DNA of 64,000 nucleotides, taken from Amycolatopsis sp. A133. GTDB taxonomy: Bacteria > Actinomycetota > Actinomycetes > Mycobacteriales > Pseudonocardiaceae. The notes beneath the pieces were generated by a model that made no database searches, was not told where the DNA came from, and saw only the letters and a list, made by a program, of their open reading frames with translations. Made by a program: the position numbers and the translations under genes. The DNA is taken from positions 62,001-126,000 of the forward strand of contig NZ_JAVHJU010000057.1 in NCBI RefSeq assembly GCF_031082405.1, read 5' to 3'. Below, in pieces: positions 49,938 through 57,978 of this stretch; position 1 is the first letter of the stretch, and each line of letters opens with the position of its first letter.

Positions 49938-52712
49938 ATGACGAAGCACGACGGAGCCGGTGGCGCCGGGAGAACGACCGGGGTGCTGAAGAGCCGGACG
50001 GCTTTTGTGCTGACCGCCGGCTGCCTGCTCCTGGGCCTGCTGGCGGCGCCGGCCTCGGCCACCTTCCCGCCGGGGCACGCCGCCGGTGGCGACGGCTGGG
50101 TGCTGAGCACGAACGACCCGGCGAAGAACTACTCCCCGACGTTCGTCGGCAACGGCTACCTCGCCGCACGGGTGCCCGCGGCGGGCCACGGGTACAGCAG
50201 CAAGCCCATCGTCACGCAGTCCCAGCTCGCCGGCTTCTACGGCGCTCCCTCGGCCGGGCAGGAGGAGCGAGCCGGGCTGCCGGCCTGGACCACGCTCGGG
50301 TTCGGCCGCGGCGGCGACGTCTACGGGCTGGGGGAGTGGTCCTGCGGGTTCGGGCAGCTGTGTCCCGCCGCGTACGGGAAGATCTCCGGCGGCGCGTTCG
50401 TCGAGAACTCCCACCCCGGTGCCACCGTCGGCGCCTACCTGGCCGGGCTGAACACCAACAACACCCCGACGGTCGGGGGCACCGACGTCATCCCCGTCCG
50501 GGACGCGCCGGCCGGTCCGGCGACGCTGGCCGTGCGGTACGGCAACGGCAGCGGCAGCCCGCAAACCGTCCACATCGGCGTGAACGGCACCGTGCAGCAG
50601 CTGTCCGTGCCCAGCCTGGCCGGCTGGGACGACTGGGCGGTGGTCACCGTGCCGGTGACCCTGACCGCCGGCGCCAACAAGCTCGAGGTCACCGTCACCG
50701 AGGGGGACACGGCGCGGGTGAACGTCGACTACCTCGCGGTGTACCCGGACGGCGCGCCGCCGCCGGCGCAGGTCGCCTCCGATGCGGTCGGCACCACCAC
50801 GAACTACCGGCAGTCGTTGGACCTGCGCACCGGGGTGCTGACCACGTCGTTCGACTGGACCTCGCCCGCGGGTGACACGACCGGCTTCGTCTACGAGGTC
50901 AACGCCAACCGCGCGGACGGGCACCTGGGCACGGTGAGCGTGCGGGCCGTCCCGCACTGGAGCGGAACGGCCACGGTCGTCGACGAGTTCGACGGCCGGG
51001 GATTGGACCACGCTTCGACGTCGGACGCGCGGGTGGACGGCAGGACCGCAACGCTGTCGCAGACCGTCGTGAGCGACGGGAACCTGGTCACCGCCGGGAT
51101 GACTTCGGTGCTGCGCGTCGACGAGAAGGCGGTGCCCACCCGGGCGATGGCCGACCCGGGTGCCGGGAGTGCGGGCCAGCGCGCGGACTTCCCGGTCCGC
51201 GCCGGCGTGCCGGTGCGCGTCACCAAGTACGTCGGGGTCGCCTCCAGCGTCGACACCGACCGGCCGCTCGCGGCCGCGACCCCGCGCCAAGCCGCCGCGG
51301 CGACCGCGGCACGCGCCGCCGGAGACGGCTACCGGCGCGCGCTCGCCCGCAACGAGGACGCCTGGTCGCGCCTGTGGCAGTCGAGCATCTCGGTCCCCGG
51401 CGACACCACCATGACCGCGCAGGTGCACGCGTCGATGTTCTACCTGCTCGCGAGCGTGCGCGCCGGGGTCGTCTGGAGCGCCAGCCCGGGCGGGTTGTCC
51501 TCGGACGGGTACAGCGGTCACGTGTTCTGGGACATGGAAACGTGGATGTACCCGGCACTGCTGGCCCAGTACCCCGACATCGCCGCCGACGCGAACACCT
51601 ACCGGCAGCAGCGGCTGCCGGCGGCGCAGGCCGCGGCGGCGGCACTGTCCACTCCGGACCACCCGATCAAGGGCGCGAAGTTCCCGTGGCAGAGCGCGCT
51701 GACCGGCAAGGAGACGACGCCGGACTGGTCGCCCGACGGCAAGCAGGAAATCCACATCAACTCCGACATCGCCCTGGCGCAGTGGCAGTACTACGAAGCG
51801 AGCGGCGACCAGGCGTGGCTGCGGGACAAGGCCTGGCCCGTGCTGCAGGGCATCGCCGACTACTGGGCCACGCGCGCCGTGCCCGACCCGGCCGGCGGGT
51901 ACGCCGTCAAGGACGTCAAGGGCGCCGACGAGTACCACGACAACGTGGACAACAGCGTGAGCACCAACGCCGGCGCGCAAGCTTCGTTGCGCATCGCGAT
52001 CCGCGCCGCCGGCATCCTCGGCCGGACCGCCGATCCGGTGTGGGCCGAGGTCGCCGACGGCCTGAAGATCCCGGTGGACGCCGCCGCGAACATCCATCCC
52101 GAGTTCGACGGGTACGCCGGGCAGACCGTCAAGCAGGCCGACGTCACGCTGCTGCAGTACCCGTGGGCGGTACCGATGTCGCCGGAACTGGCCCAGAACG
52201 ACCTCGACTACTACGGGCCGCGCACCGACCCCGGCGGTCCGTCGATGACGGACGCGATCGCCACGATCGCCGGTGCCGCGCTGGGGTCGCCCGGCTGCGC
52301 CGTCTACACCTCGCTGCGCAAGAGCGCGGACCCGTACCTGGCCGCGCCGTTCGACCAGTGGTACGAAACGCGCACCGGGGGAGCGTTCGACTTCACCACC
52401 GGCCAGGGCGGTTACCTGCAGGAGTTCCTCTACGGGTTCACCGGGCTGCGCTGGGGGACCGACGCGGTCACCATCGACCCCTTCCTGCCGCCGCAGCTGC
52501 CGGGGGTCGACATCACCGGGGTCAAGTGGCACGGCCGCACGTTCGACCTGTCCGTCGGACGGCAGAGCACGAAGCTGACCCTGCGCTCCGGGCCGCCCCT
52601 GCCGGTCCGGGTCGGCATCGGCCGCGGCGACGTGCGCCAGGTCAGGCCGGGTACCGCGCTGCAGGTACCGACCCGGCACCCGGGAGGCGATCCGGCGGAC
52701 TGCGGTTCCTGA
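49938..52712 (+). CDS. Secreted GH65 enzyme with inserted carbohydrate-binding module
   Basis: 924 residues with a signal peptide (residues about 15-45; LLLGLLAAPASA). The GH65 N-terminal beta-sandwich is interrupted by a CBM6/CBM35-like module (about residues 155-275: PATLAVRYGNGSGSPQTVHI; RVNVDYLAVYPDG). The catalytic (alpha/alpha)6 barrel has HVFWDMETWMYPALLAQYP and the general-acid Glu in KGADEYHDNVDNSV. Relatives are acid trehalases and other alpha-glucosidases. Trehalose is abundant in fungal spores, so this enzyme fits a fungus-directed region, but the substrate is not proven. AGGAGG lies about nine bases before the ATG. Confidence 0.85.
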   Translation: MTKHDGAGGAGRTTGVLKSRTAFVLTAGCLLLGLLAAPASATFPPGHAAGGDGWVLSTNDPAKNYSPTFVGNGYLAARVPAAGHGYSSKPIVTQSQLAGFYGAPSAGQEERAGLPAWTTLGFGRGGDVYGLGEWSCGFGQLCPAAYGKISGGAFVENSHPGATVGAYLAGLNTNNTPTVGGTDVIPVRDAPAGPATLAVRYGNGSGSPQTVHIGVNGTVQQLSVPSLAGWDDWAVVTVPVTLTAGANKLEVTVTEGDTARVNVDYLAVYPDGAPPPAQVASDAVGTTTNYRQSLDLRTGVLTTSFDWTSPAGDTTGFVYEVNANRADGHLGTVSVRAVPHWSGTATVVDEFDGRGLDHASTSDARVDGRTATLSQTVVSDGNLVTAGMTSVLRVDEKAVPTRAMADPGAGSAGQRADFPVRAGVPVRVTKYVGVASSVDTDRPLAAATPRQAAAATAARAAGDGYRRALARNEDAWSRLWQSSISVPGDTTMTAQVHASMFYLLASVRAGVVWSASPGGLSSDGYSGHVFWDMETWMYPALLAQYPDIAADANTYRQQRLPAAQAAAAALSTPDHPIKGAKFPWQSALTGKETTPDWSPDGKQEIHINSDIALAQWQYYEASGDQAWLRDKAWPVLQGIADYWATRAVPDPAGGYAVKDVKGADEYHDNVDNSVSTNAGAQASLRIAIRAAGILGRTADPVWAEVADGLKIPVDAAANIHPEFDGYAGQTVKQADVTLLQYPWAVPMSPELAQNDLDYYGPRTDPGGPSMTDAIATIAGAALGSPGCAVYTSLRKSADPYLAAPFDQWYETRTGGAFDFTTGQGGYLQEFLYGFTGLRWGTDAVTIDPFLPPQLPGVDITGVKWHGRTFDLSVGRQSTKLTLRSGPPLPVRVGIGRGDVRQVRPGTALQVPTRHPGGDPADCGS

Positions 52713-52758
52713 CTGCCGCTCCCGGCCGGTTTCCCAAGTGGACGGTCAGGGTACCGGC

Positions 52759-52950
52759 ATGCGGGTGCTGGTTCTGGAGGACGAACCGGAACTCGGTGCA
52801 GAGATCGCCGTCGGCCTGCGGTCCGCCGGGTACGCCGCGACGGCGTCCTGCTTTCCCTCGGGCCAAGGAATTCGCGGTGCTCGAACTGCCGGTGGACCCT
52901 CGAGGGCCGGCCGACGTGCACCGCAGGAGCGAGGCCGGCGACATCTGGGG
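52759..52950 (+). pseudogene. Broken OmpR-type response-regulator gene
   Basis: From ATG 52759 the frame reads MRVLVLEDEPELGAEIAVGL and then RSAGYAAT, the start of a receiver domain with the acidic pair, and then loses similarity. From about 52862, in another frame, AKEFAVLELP and a later EAGDIW match the start of the OmpR DNA-binding domain. The conserved phospho-Asp, most of the receiver and most of the DNA-binding domain are missing. A GTTT-N16-GGGTAC string just upstream resembles a stress promoter but may be chance. Confidence 0.6.
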
Positions 52951-53165
52951 CGGCTCGCCGGTATCTCGTGGAACGGTACCCACCTCGCCACTGCGCTGCC
53001 CGCGGACCGATGGCGCCGGCATCCGTGAACGACCGTCTCCACGGCCCGGCCGGCCGGAGGCGAAGTGCATGGCTGACTCCCGGTGAGTCGGCCCCTGAGC
53101 GGGTGGCGGCGCCACGCAGAGGTTCGAGGTGGAACCGGTTCCGAGGATCGCCGCGCGACCGGGAT

Positions 53166-53182
53166 CTGTCAAGGCTTGACAG
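53166..53182. promoter_or_regulatory. TGTCAA/TTGACA dyad before the discoidin-GH64 gene
   Basis: CTGTCAAG and its complement CTTGACAG flank a single G (53166-53182). The core half-sites are the same as in the palindrome at 38557-38572, though the spacer is three bases instead of two. The right half can also act as a -35 (TTGACA, then TATGAA 15 bases on). Both dyads stand before beta-1,3-glucan-related genes. Confidence 0.45.
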
Positions 53183-53323
53183 GCCGGGTGCGGTGGTATG
53201 AACCTTTCTACCGATCGTTCCCGCCGGCCCGCGAGGGCATCCGCCCGGCGCTCAGGGACGAGCCGGACCTTGCCGTTGCCTGACTGGCGGTGGGTCCGCC
53301 CGCTTCCCAGCCAGGGAGGAACC

Positions 53324-54685
53324 ATGTTGACGAACACCCTGCCGCGGCACCGTCGCCGCGGACCCGGTCGCCGCTTGGCGACGCTGGCGGCTGCCCTCGC
53401 CGTCGCCGCGCTCGGCCTCGCCGTCCCCTCGGCGAGCGCCGCGGATGCGGTGATCTCCCAGGGGAAATCCGCCACCGCGTCGTCGGTGGAGAACGCCGGC
53501 ACCCCCGCGTCCGCCGCCGTGGACGGGAACGCCGGCACCCGCTGGTCGTCGCAGTTCGCCGATCCACAGTGGATCCAGATCGACCTCGGGGGCGCGGCGA
53601 CCGTCAGCCAGGTCGTGCTGCGCTGGGAGGCCGCCTACGCGACGGCCTACCAGATCCAGTTGTCGGACAACGGATCCAGCTGGTCCACTGTGTACCAGAC
53701 GACCACCGGAACCGGTGGCACGCAGACGCTGAACGTGACCGGTTCGGGGCGGTACGTGCGGTTGTACGCGACCGCGCGGGCCACCGCCTACGGCGTTTCG
53801 CTGTGGGAGTTCCAGGTGCTCGGCACCGGCGGCGGGACAACGCAGCCCGGTGCCGGCGTCCCACCCGACTCGTTCTGGGGTGACACGAGCACCATCCCGG
53901 CCGCGCGGAACGTGCTCACGGTCAAGGTGCTCAACCGGACGAACGGCAAGTACCCGGACAGCCAGGTGTTCTGGAACTTCGGCGGCCAGACCCACTCGAT
54001 CGCCGAGCAGCCCTACATCGACATGCCGGCCAACTCGGCCGGGCGGATGTACTTCTACCTGGGCACACCGAACGGCCAGTACGCGGACTTCATCGAGTTC
54101 ACCGTCGGCCCGGACGTGTTCAACGGCAACACCACCCGGGTGGACGCGTTCGCGCTGAAGCTGGCCATGCGGCTGCACGCGCACGACGGTTACGACGTGC
54201 AGGTCGGCGACGACTACCAGACCTTCCAGGAGGACCGCTCGGCCACGTTCGCCAAGTTCCAGGCCGAGGTGCCGACCGAGTTCAAGGGCCTGGCGACGGT
54301 GAACGCGCCGTACCGGATCCCGGCGCCGGGCAGCGCGCCGGACTTCCGCGCCGGCGGCCGGTACGCGAACTACTTCACGTCCTACGCGCAGTCGGTGGGG
54401 GTCAACGAGCCCACGTCGAACATCACCGGGTGCGCCGGTTCGCTGGCCGGCAACCCCGACATGTGCGCGGCGCTGAACCGGCACACGGCGCACCTGCCGC
54501 AGTCGCAGTGGCAGGACCCGTCGCGCTACTACCAGGCGGCGCCGGCGAACTACTACGCGAAGTTCTGGCACGACCACGGCATCAACCGCCTCGCCTACGG
54601 CTTCCCGTACGACGACGTGGCCGCCCAGTCCTCGTTCGTCTCGCACGGGGACCCGCAGTGGCTGGTGGTCGCCGTCGGCTGGTGA
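53324..54685 (+). CDS. Secreted F5/8-type (CBM32-like) + GH64 beta-1,3-glucanase-type protein
   Basis: 453 residues. A signal peptide (ALAVAALGLAVPSASA) is followed by a discoidin/F5/8-type domain at about 45-165 (NAGTRWSSQFADPQWIQIDLG; YATAYQIQLSDNGSSW). A Gly/Thr linker leads to a GH64/thaumatin-superfamily domain from about 180 to the end (WNFGGQTHSIAEQPYIDMPA; YQTFQEDRSATFAKFQAEVP; DHGINRLAYGFPYDD). GH64 enzymes release laminaripentaose from beta-1,3-glucan. The catalytic domain is about 275 residues, shorter than most full-length GH64 proteins. GGAGGAACC lies directly before the ATG. A terminator hairpin follows the stop. Confidence 0.85.
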   Translation: MLTNTLPRHRRRGPGRRLATLAAALAVAALGLAVPSASAADAVISQGKSATASSVENAGTPASAAVDGNAGTRWSSQFADPQWIQIDLGGAATVSQVVLRWEAAYATAYQIQLSDNGSSWSTVYQTTTGTGGTQTLNVTGSGRYVRLYATARATAYGVSLWEFQVLGTGGGTTQPGAGVPPDSFWGDTSTIPAARNVLTVKVLNRTNGKYPDSQVFWNFGGQTHSIAEQPYIDMPANSAGRMYFYLGTPNGQYADFIEFTVGPDVFNGNTTRVDAFALKLAMRLHAHDGYDVQVGDDYQTFQEDRSATFAKFQAEVPTEFKGLATVNAPYRIPAPGSAPDFRAGGRYANYFTSYAQSVGVNEPTSNITGCAGSLAGNPDMCAALNRHTAHLPQSQWQDPSRYYQAAPANYYAKFWHDHGINRLAYGFPYDDVAAQSSFVSHGDPQWLVVAVGW

Positions 54686-54690
54686 CCGGT

Positions 54691-54725
54691 GCGGTGGCGG
54701 CTCTGGTAACCGGAGCCGCCACCGC
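54691..54725. terminator. Terminator-like hairpin after the discoidin-GH64 gene
   Basis: Perfect 13-bp inverted repeat (GCGGTGGCGGCTC at 54691-54703, complement at 54713-54725) with a nine-base loop, in the 80-base gap between convergent genes. It can stop transcription from both sides. Confidence 0.78.
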
Positions 54726-54765
54726 TGCGGCGATGACGGCCGAGCCGCCGCCACGTCGGCCGGCT

Positions 54766-55464
54766 TCAGGACCAGGCGATCTCCCCGGTCCGGTCGACGA
54801 AGCGGCCGGAGCCGGCGCCGGGCTGCTCGGTGGCCAGGCCGACGATGGCGTCGGTGCCCTCGGTGACGGTCTGCGGGCCGCTGTGGCCGTTGAGGTCGGT
54901 CGCCGTGTAACCGGGGTCGGCGGCGTTGATCCGGATGCCGGGGAACGCCTTCGCGTACTGCGTGGTCAGCATCGTCAGCGCCGCCTTCGAAGCGGTGTAG
55001 AGCGGTGCGACGACCTTGGACTCGGCTCGCGCCGGGTCGTGGGTGAGCGCGAGGGAGCCCATCCCGCTGCTGACGTTGATGATCACCGGGTCCGCCGACC
55101 GGCGCAGCAGCGGCAGGAACGCGGTGGTCGTCCGGACCACGCCGGCGAGGTTGACGTCGAAGACGCCCAGGACGTCGGCGCCGGTCAGGCCGGCGGGGTC
55201 ACCGGCCGGGCCGTGGACGCCGGCGTTGTTGATCAGCACGTCGATCCGGCCCTCGTGCCCGGCGACGTCGGCGGCCGCGGCGGCGACGGACGCGTCGCCG
55301 GTCACGTCGATGGGCACGAACCGCGCGCCGACCGCGGCGGCGGCGCTCGCGCCCGCCTCCGGGTCGCGGGCGCCGACCAGCACGGTGTGGCCGGCCTCCA
55401 CGAGACGGCGGGCGGTCTCGCGGCCGAGACCCTTGTTCGCTCCGGTGATGAAGGTGATCGTCAT
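54766..55464 (-). CDS. Short-chain dehydrogenase/reductase, second copy
   Basis: 232 residues from ATG 55464. TGANKGLGRE near 8 binds the cofactor, NNAGVHGP near 82 supports it, and the catalytic pair is YTASK near 157. Similar to carbonyl-reductase-type SDRs. The upstream frame is open to 55533 but the extension is not SDR-like, so the inner ATG is preferred. It diverges from an MmyB-type XRE regulator with a 113-base intergenic region, repeating the design seen at 14113-16107. Confidence 0.86.
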   Translation of the reverse strand: MTITFITGANKGLGRETARRLVEAGHTVLVGARDPEAGASAAAAVGARFVPIDVTGDASVAAAAADVAGHEGRIDVLINNAGVHGPAGDPAGLTGADVLGVFDVNLAGVVRTTTAFLPLLRRSADPVIINVSSGMGSLALTHDPARAESKVVAPLYTASKAALTMLTTQYAKAFPGIRINAADPGYTATDLNGHSGPQTVTEGTDAIVGLATEQPGAGSGRFVDRTGEIAWS

Positions 55465-55577
55465 GGGGTCGATCTTCGGCCCGCCGGGCGCGGCCGGCCA
55501 GGGACGGCCCGACGGTAGGAACAGCGGTACCACCTTCGGGCCGGGCCCGGCGGCCGTGCCCGGGGGAAGATGGGGTC

Positions 55578-56528
55578 ATGACCACGACACGCGGGGCCGG
55601 ACTGGGCGCGATGATCCGCACCTGGCGGGATCGGCTGCCGCCCTCGGCCGCGGCGTTGCCGGTGGGCCGGAACCGCCGCACGGCCGGGCTGCGTCGCGAG
55701 GAGCTCGCCGATCTCGCCGGCTTGTCGGTCGACTACGTCGTACGCCTGGAGCAGGGCCGGGCCACCACGCCCTCGGTGCAGGTGGTCGCCTCCCTCGCGC
55801 GTGCCCTGCAGCTGTCGGCGCCCGAACGGGATCACCTGTACCGGCTCGCCGGTCTCACCCCGCCCGCCGGCGGCATGATCTCCGACCACATCCCGCCCGG
55901 GGTCCACCGCGTGCTCTCCCGGCTCGGCGACGTCGCGGTCGCGGTGTTCGCCGCCGACTGGCAGCTGCTCTGGTGGAACCGCAGCTGGGCCGCGCTGCTG
56001 GGCGACCCGTCGTCCGCGGAACCCCGCCTGCGCAACTTCGCCCGCGACCGGTTCCCGCTGGACGCCGGCCCCGCCTGCCTCGCCCAGTGGCCCGTGACCG
56101 AACTCGACGCCGACACCACGGACCTCGCCGTCGTCGCCGACCTGCGCCGCGCGACCGGACGGTTCCCGCACGATGCCCGCCTCTCCGGGCTGATCCGCGA
56201 GCTGACCACGGGCAACCGGCGGTTCGCGCAGCTGTGGGCCACCGGCTCGGTCGCCGGCCACCGCGAGGACGAGAAGACGATCGACCACCCCTCGGTGGGG
56301 CCGGTCGCGGTGAACTGCGACGTGCTGGGAGACGGCGACACCGAGCTCAAGATCGTGATCATGACCGCCGTCCCCGGCAGTGCTTCCGAAACCCGGCTCC
56401 GGCTGGCCGCGGCCACCGGCCCCGTCCACCCGCCCGGCCGGCCGAGCCGTGCGGAATCGCCGGCCCGGCCCGCCCGGAACGAGGGGTCAGCCGAGCAGCG
56501 CGATGAGCGCGTCGGCGGCCGGAGCTGA
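55578..56528 (+). CDS. XRE-type regulator with MmyB-like ligand domain, second copy
   Basis: 316 residues. Helix-turn-helix TAGLRREELADLAGLSVDYV is followed by an MmyB-like sensing domain (LLWWNRSWAALLGDPSSAEP). The protein shares its layout with the regulator at 15151-16107 and again lies next to an SDR. The last ~30 residues, rich in Pro, Arg and Glu, run into the 3' end of the convergent DJ-1-like gene, with which it overlaps by 42 bases. Confidence 0.86.
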   Translation: MTTTRGAGLGAMIRTWRDRLPPSAAALPVGRNRRTAGLRREELADLAGLSVDYVVRLEQGRATTPSVQVVASLARALQLSAPERDHLYRLAGLTPPAGGMISDHIPPGVHRVLSRLGDVAVAVFAADWQLLWWNRSWAALLGDPSSAEPRLRNFARDRFPLDAGPACLAQWPVTELDADTTDLAVVADLRRATGRFPHDARLSGLIRELTTGNRRFAQLWATGSVAGHREDEKTIDHPSVGPVAVNCDVLGDGDTELKIVIMTAVPGSASETRLRLAAATGPVHPPGRPSRAESPARPARNEGSAEQRDERVGGRS

Positions 56529-57164
56529 CGAGGCCGGGTTCTGACCGGTGATTAGCAATCCGTCCTGCACGACGTAGGGCTGCCAGTCGCCGGCCTTGGA
56601 GTAGTGCCCACCCAGCTTGGTGAGCTCGTCCTCGACCAGGAACGGGACGACGTCGGTGAGCTGCACGCCGTCCTCCTCGGTGTTGGCGAAGCCGGTGACC
56701 TTCTTGCCGCGGACCAGCGGCGTGCCGTCTTCGCCGGTGGTGTGGCGCAGCACGCCGGGCGCGTGGCACACGAGGGTGACCGGTTTGCCCGCACGCAGGG
56801 TGTTCTCGATCAGCCGGGCGGAGTCCTCGTCTTCGGCGAGGTCCCACAGCGGTCCGTGCCCGCCGGGGTAGAAGACCGCGTCGAAGCCGTCGGCGGCGAC
56901 GGAATCCAGGCGCACGGTGTTCGCCAGCGCCGTGGTCGCCTCCGGGTCGGCCTCGAAGCGGCGCGTGTCGGCGGTCTGGGCGTCCGGCTGGTTGCTCACC
57001 GGGTCGAGCGGCGGCTGCCCGCCGGCGGGCGAGGCGAGCACGATCTCCCAGCCGGCGTCCTTGAAGCGGTAGTAGGGAGCGGCCAGTTCCTCGAGCCAGA
57101 AGCCGGTCTTGCGCCCGGTGTCACCGAGTTCGTCGTGCGAGGTGAGAACCACGAGTACCTTCAT
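56487..57164 (-). CDS. DJ-1/PfpI-family protein (Hsp31-like)
   Basis: 225 residues. The nucleophile Cys133 lies in LVCHAPGVL, the glutamate of GFWLEEL near 25 is conserved, and FYPGGHGPLWDL near 98 is typical of Hsp31-like members. These enzymes act as glyoxalases or deglycases that remove methylglyoxal. GGAGGAAAAATG gives a near-ideal start. The 15-bp TetR-type operator at 57180-57194 lies 16 bases before the ATG. The TetR gene is 68 bases upstream on the same strand and carries the same operator before its own start, so it is the likely repressor. Confidence 0.88.
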   Translation of the reverse strand: MKVLVVLTSHDELGDTGRKTGFWLEELAAPYYRFKDAGWEIVLASPAGGQPPLDPVSNQPDAQTADTRRFEADPEATTALANTVRLDSVAADGFDAVFYPGGHGPLWDLAEDEDSARLIENTLRAGKPVTLVCHAPGVLRHTTGEDGTPLVRGKKVTGFANTEEDGVQLTDVVPFLVEDELTKLGGHYSKAGDWQPYVVQDGLLITGQNPASSAPAADALIALLG

Positions 57165-57179
57165 TTTTCCTCCATCTAG

Positions 57180-57194
57180 TAGACCAGTCGTCTC
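57180..57194. promoter_or_regulatory. TetR operator upstream of the DJ-1-like gene
   Basis: TAGACCAGTCGTCTC, matching the element at 57848-57862 at 13 of 15 positions. TAGAC-N5-GTCTC is a dyad of the size bound by YxaF/LmrA-type TetR proteins. It lies immediately before the ribosome-binding site of the DJ-1-like gene. Confidence 0.7.
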
Positions 57195-57231
57195 CGCACG
57201 GGCGGGAGCCGATGCCGGAGACGTAGTGCGG

Positions 57232-57825
57232 TTATCGGCCCAGGAGCCGGCGGGTCGCCGCCATCGTCGTGTCCAGCGAGGCCCGGCTGCGGTGGATCTT
57301 GGCCAGTACGCTGGCGCCGAGCCACATCGTGTAGAGCACCTCCGCCGTGGCGTGGGGTTCCCCGTCGATGGTGAGCGAACCGTCCCGCAGGCCTTGGCCG
57401 ATCGTCTGCTCGAGGCGGTCGACGATCGCGGTTGTGCCTTCCTTCAGGGCGAGGCGCATGGATTCGGACAGGTCCGCCACCTCGGCGCCCAGCTTCACCG
57501 CGAGACACCGGCCGTGGCACTCGTCCAGGCTCTGCGTCTCGTACCACTGCTGCCAGTAGTCCATCAGCCGTGCGGCGGCCGACCGGTCACCCCGCTTCAG
57601 GATGCGGTCCATGTCGGCGAGGTACTCCTGGAAGTAGCTCTTCATCATGGCCTCGCCGAAGGCGTCCTTCGACGCGAAGTAGTGGTAGAAGGAGCCCTTC
57701 GGCACGCCCGCGTCGGCGAGCACCTCGTTGATGCCGACCGCGGCGTACCCCTTGCGGGCCATGATCCGCTGGGCGGCATCGAGGATGGCCCGCCGGGTGT
57801 CCGTGGCTCCTGGTGCGGTCGGCAT
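57232..57825 (-). CDS. TetR-family regulator (YxaF/LmrA-like)
   Basis: 197 residues. The helix-turn-helix reads GINEVLADAGVPKGSFYHYFASKDAF, the form with Lys-Gly-Ser-Phe-Tyr typical of the YxaF/LmrA group. CHGRCLAVKLGAEVADLSE near 105 has two close cysteines that could sense electrophiles such as the substrates of a DJ-1-type enzyme; this is inference. It is followed by DJ-1 on the same strand. Matching operators lie before both genes (57848-57862 and 57180-57194), so it likely represses itself and DJ-1. Confidence 0.88.
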   Translation of the reverse strand: MPTAPGATDTRRAILDAAQRIMARKGYAAVGINEVLADAGVPKGSFYHYFASKDAFGEAMMKSYFQEYLADMDRILKRGDRSAAARLMDYWQQWYETQSLDECHGRCLAVKLGAEVADLSESMRLALKEGTTAIVDRLEQTIGQGLRDGSLTIDGEPHATAEVLYTMWLGASVLAKIHRSRASLDTTMAATRRLLGR

Positions 57826-57847
57826 GGCATCGACCCTAGCAGCGGAT

Positions 57848-57862
57848 TAGACCGGTCGTCTA
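57848..57862. promoter_or_regulatory. TetR operator upstream of the tetR gene
   Basis: TAGACCGGTCGTCTA, a TAGAC-N5-GTCTA perfect inverted repeat 22 bases before the tetR ATG. It has the same core as 57180-57194. Confidence 0.72.
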
Positions 57863-57949
57863 GTCGGCCCGGTTTCGACCGGAAGACGGGGCGTCCCCGC
57901 CTCCTTTTCAAGGGGGCACCGAGCCGGCAGCTGGGTAATCTGAGCCGGC

Positions 57950-57964
57950 TCGAAAAAGTTTCGA
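57950..57964. promoter_or_regulatory. Dyad TCGAAA-N3-TTTCGA before the lacI gene
   Basis: TCGAAAAAGTTTCGA is a perfect inverted repeat 14 bases upstream of the lacI ATG. Several actinobacterial LacI regulators of polysaccharide use bind GAAA/TTTC dyads of this kind, so autoregulation is likely. No second copy was found in the window. Confidence 0.5.
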
Positions 57965-57978
57965 CGGACGGAGTTCCG

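Noticed and set aside
57109..57978. Extension of the lacI gene upstream to 57109
   Set aside because: The upstream part lies over the tetR gene in antisense. The ATG at 57979 has a ribosome-binding site and matches the usual LacI start.
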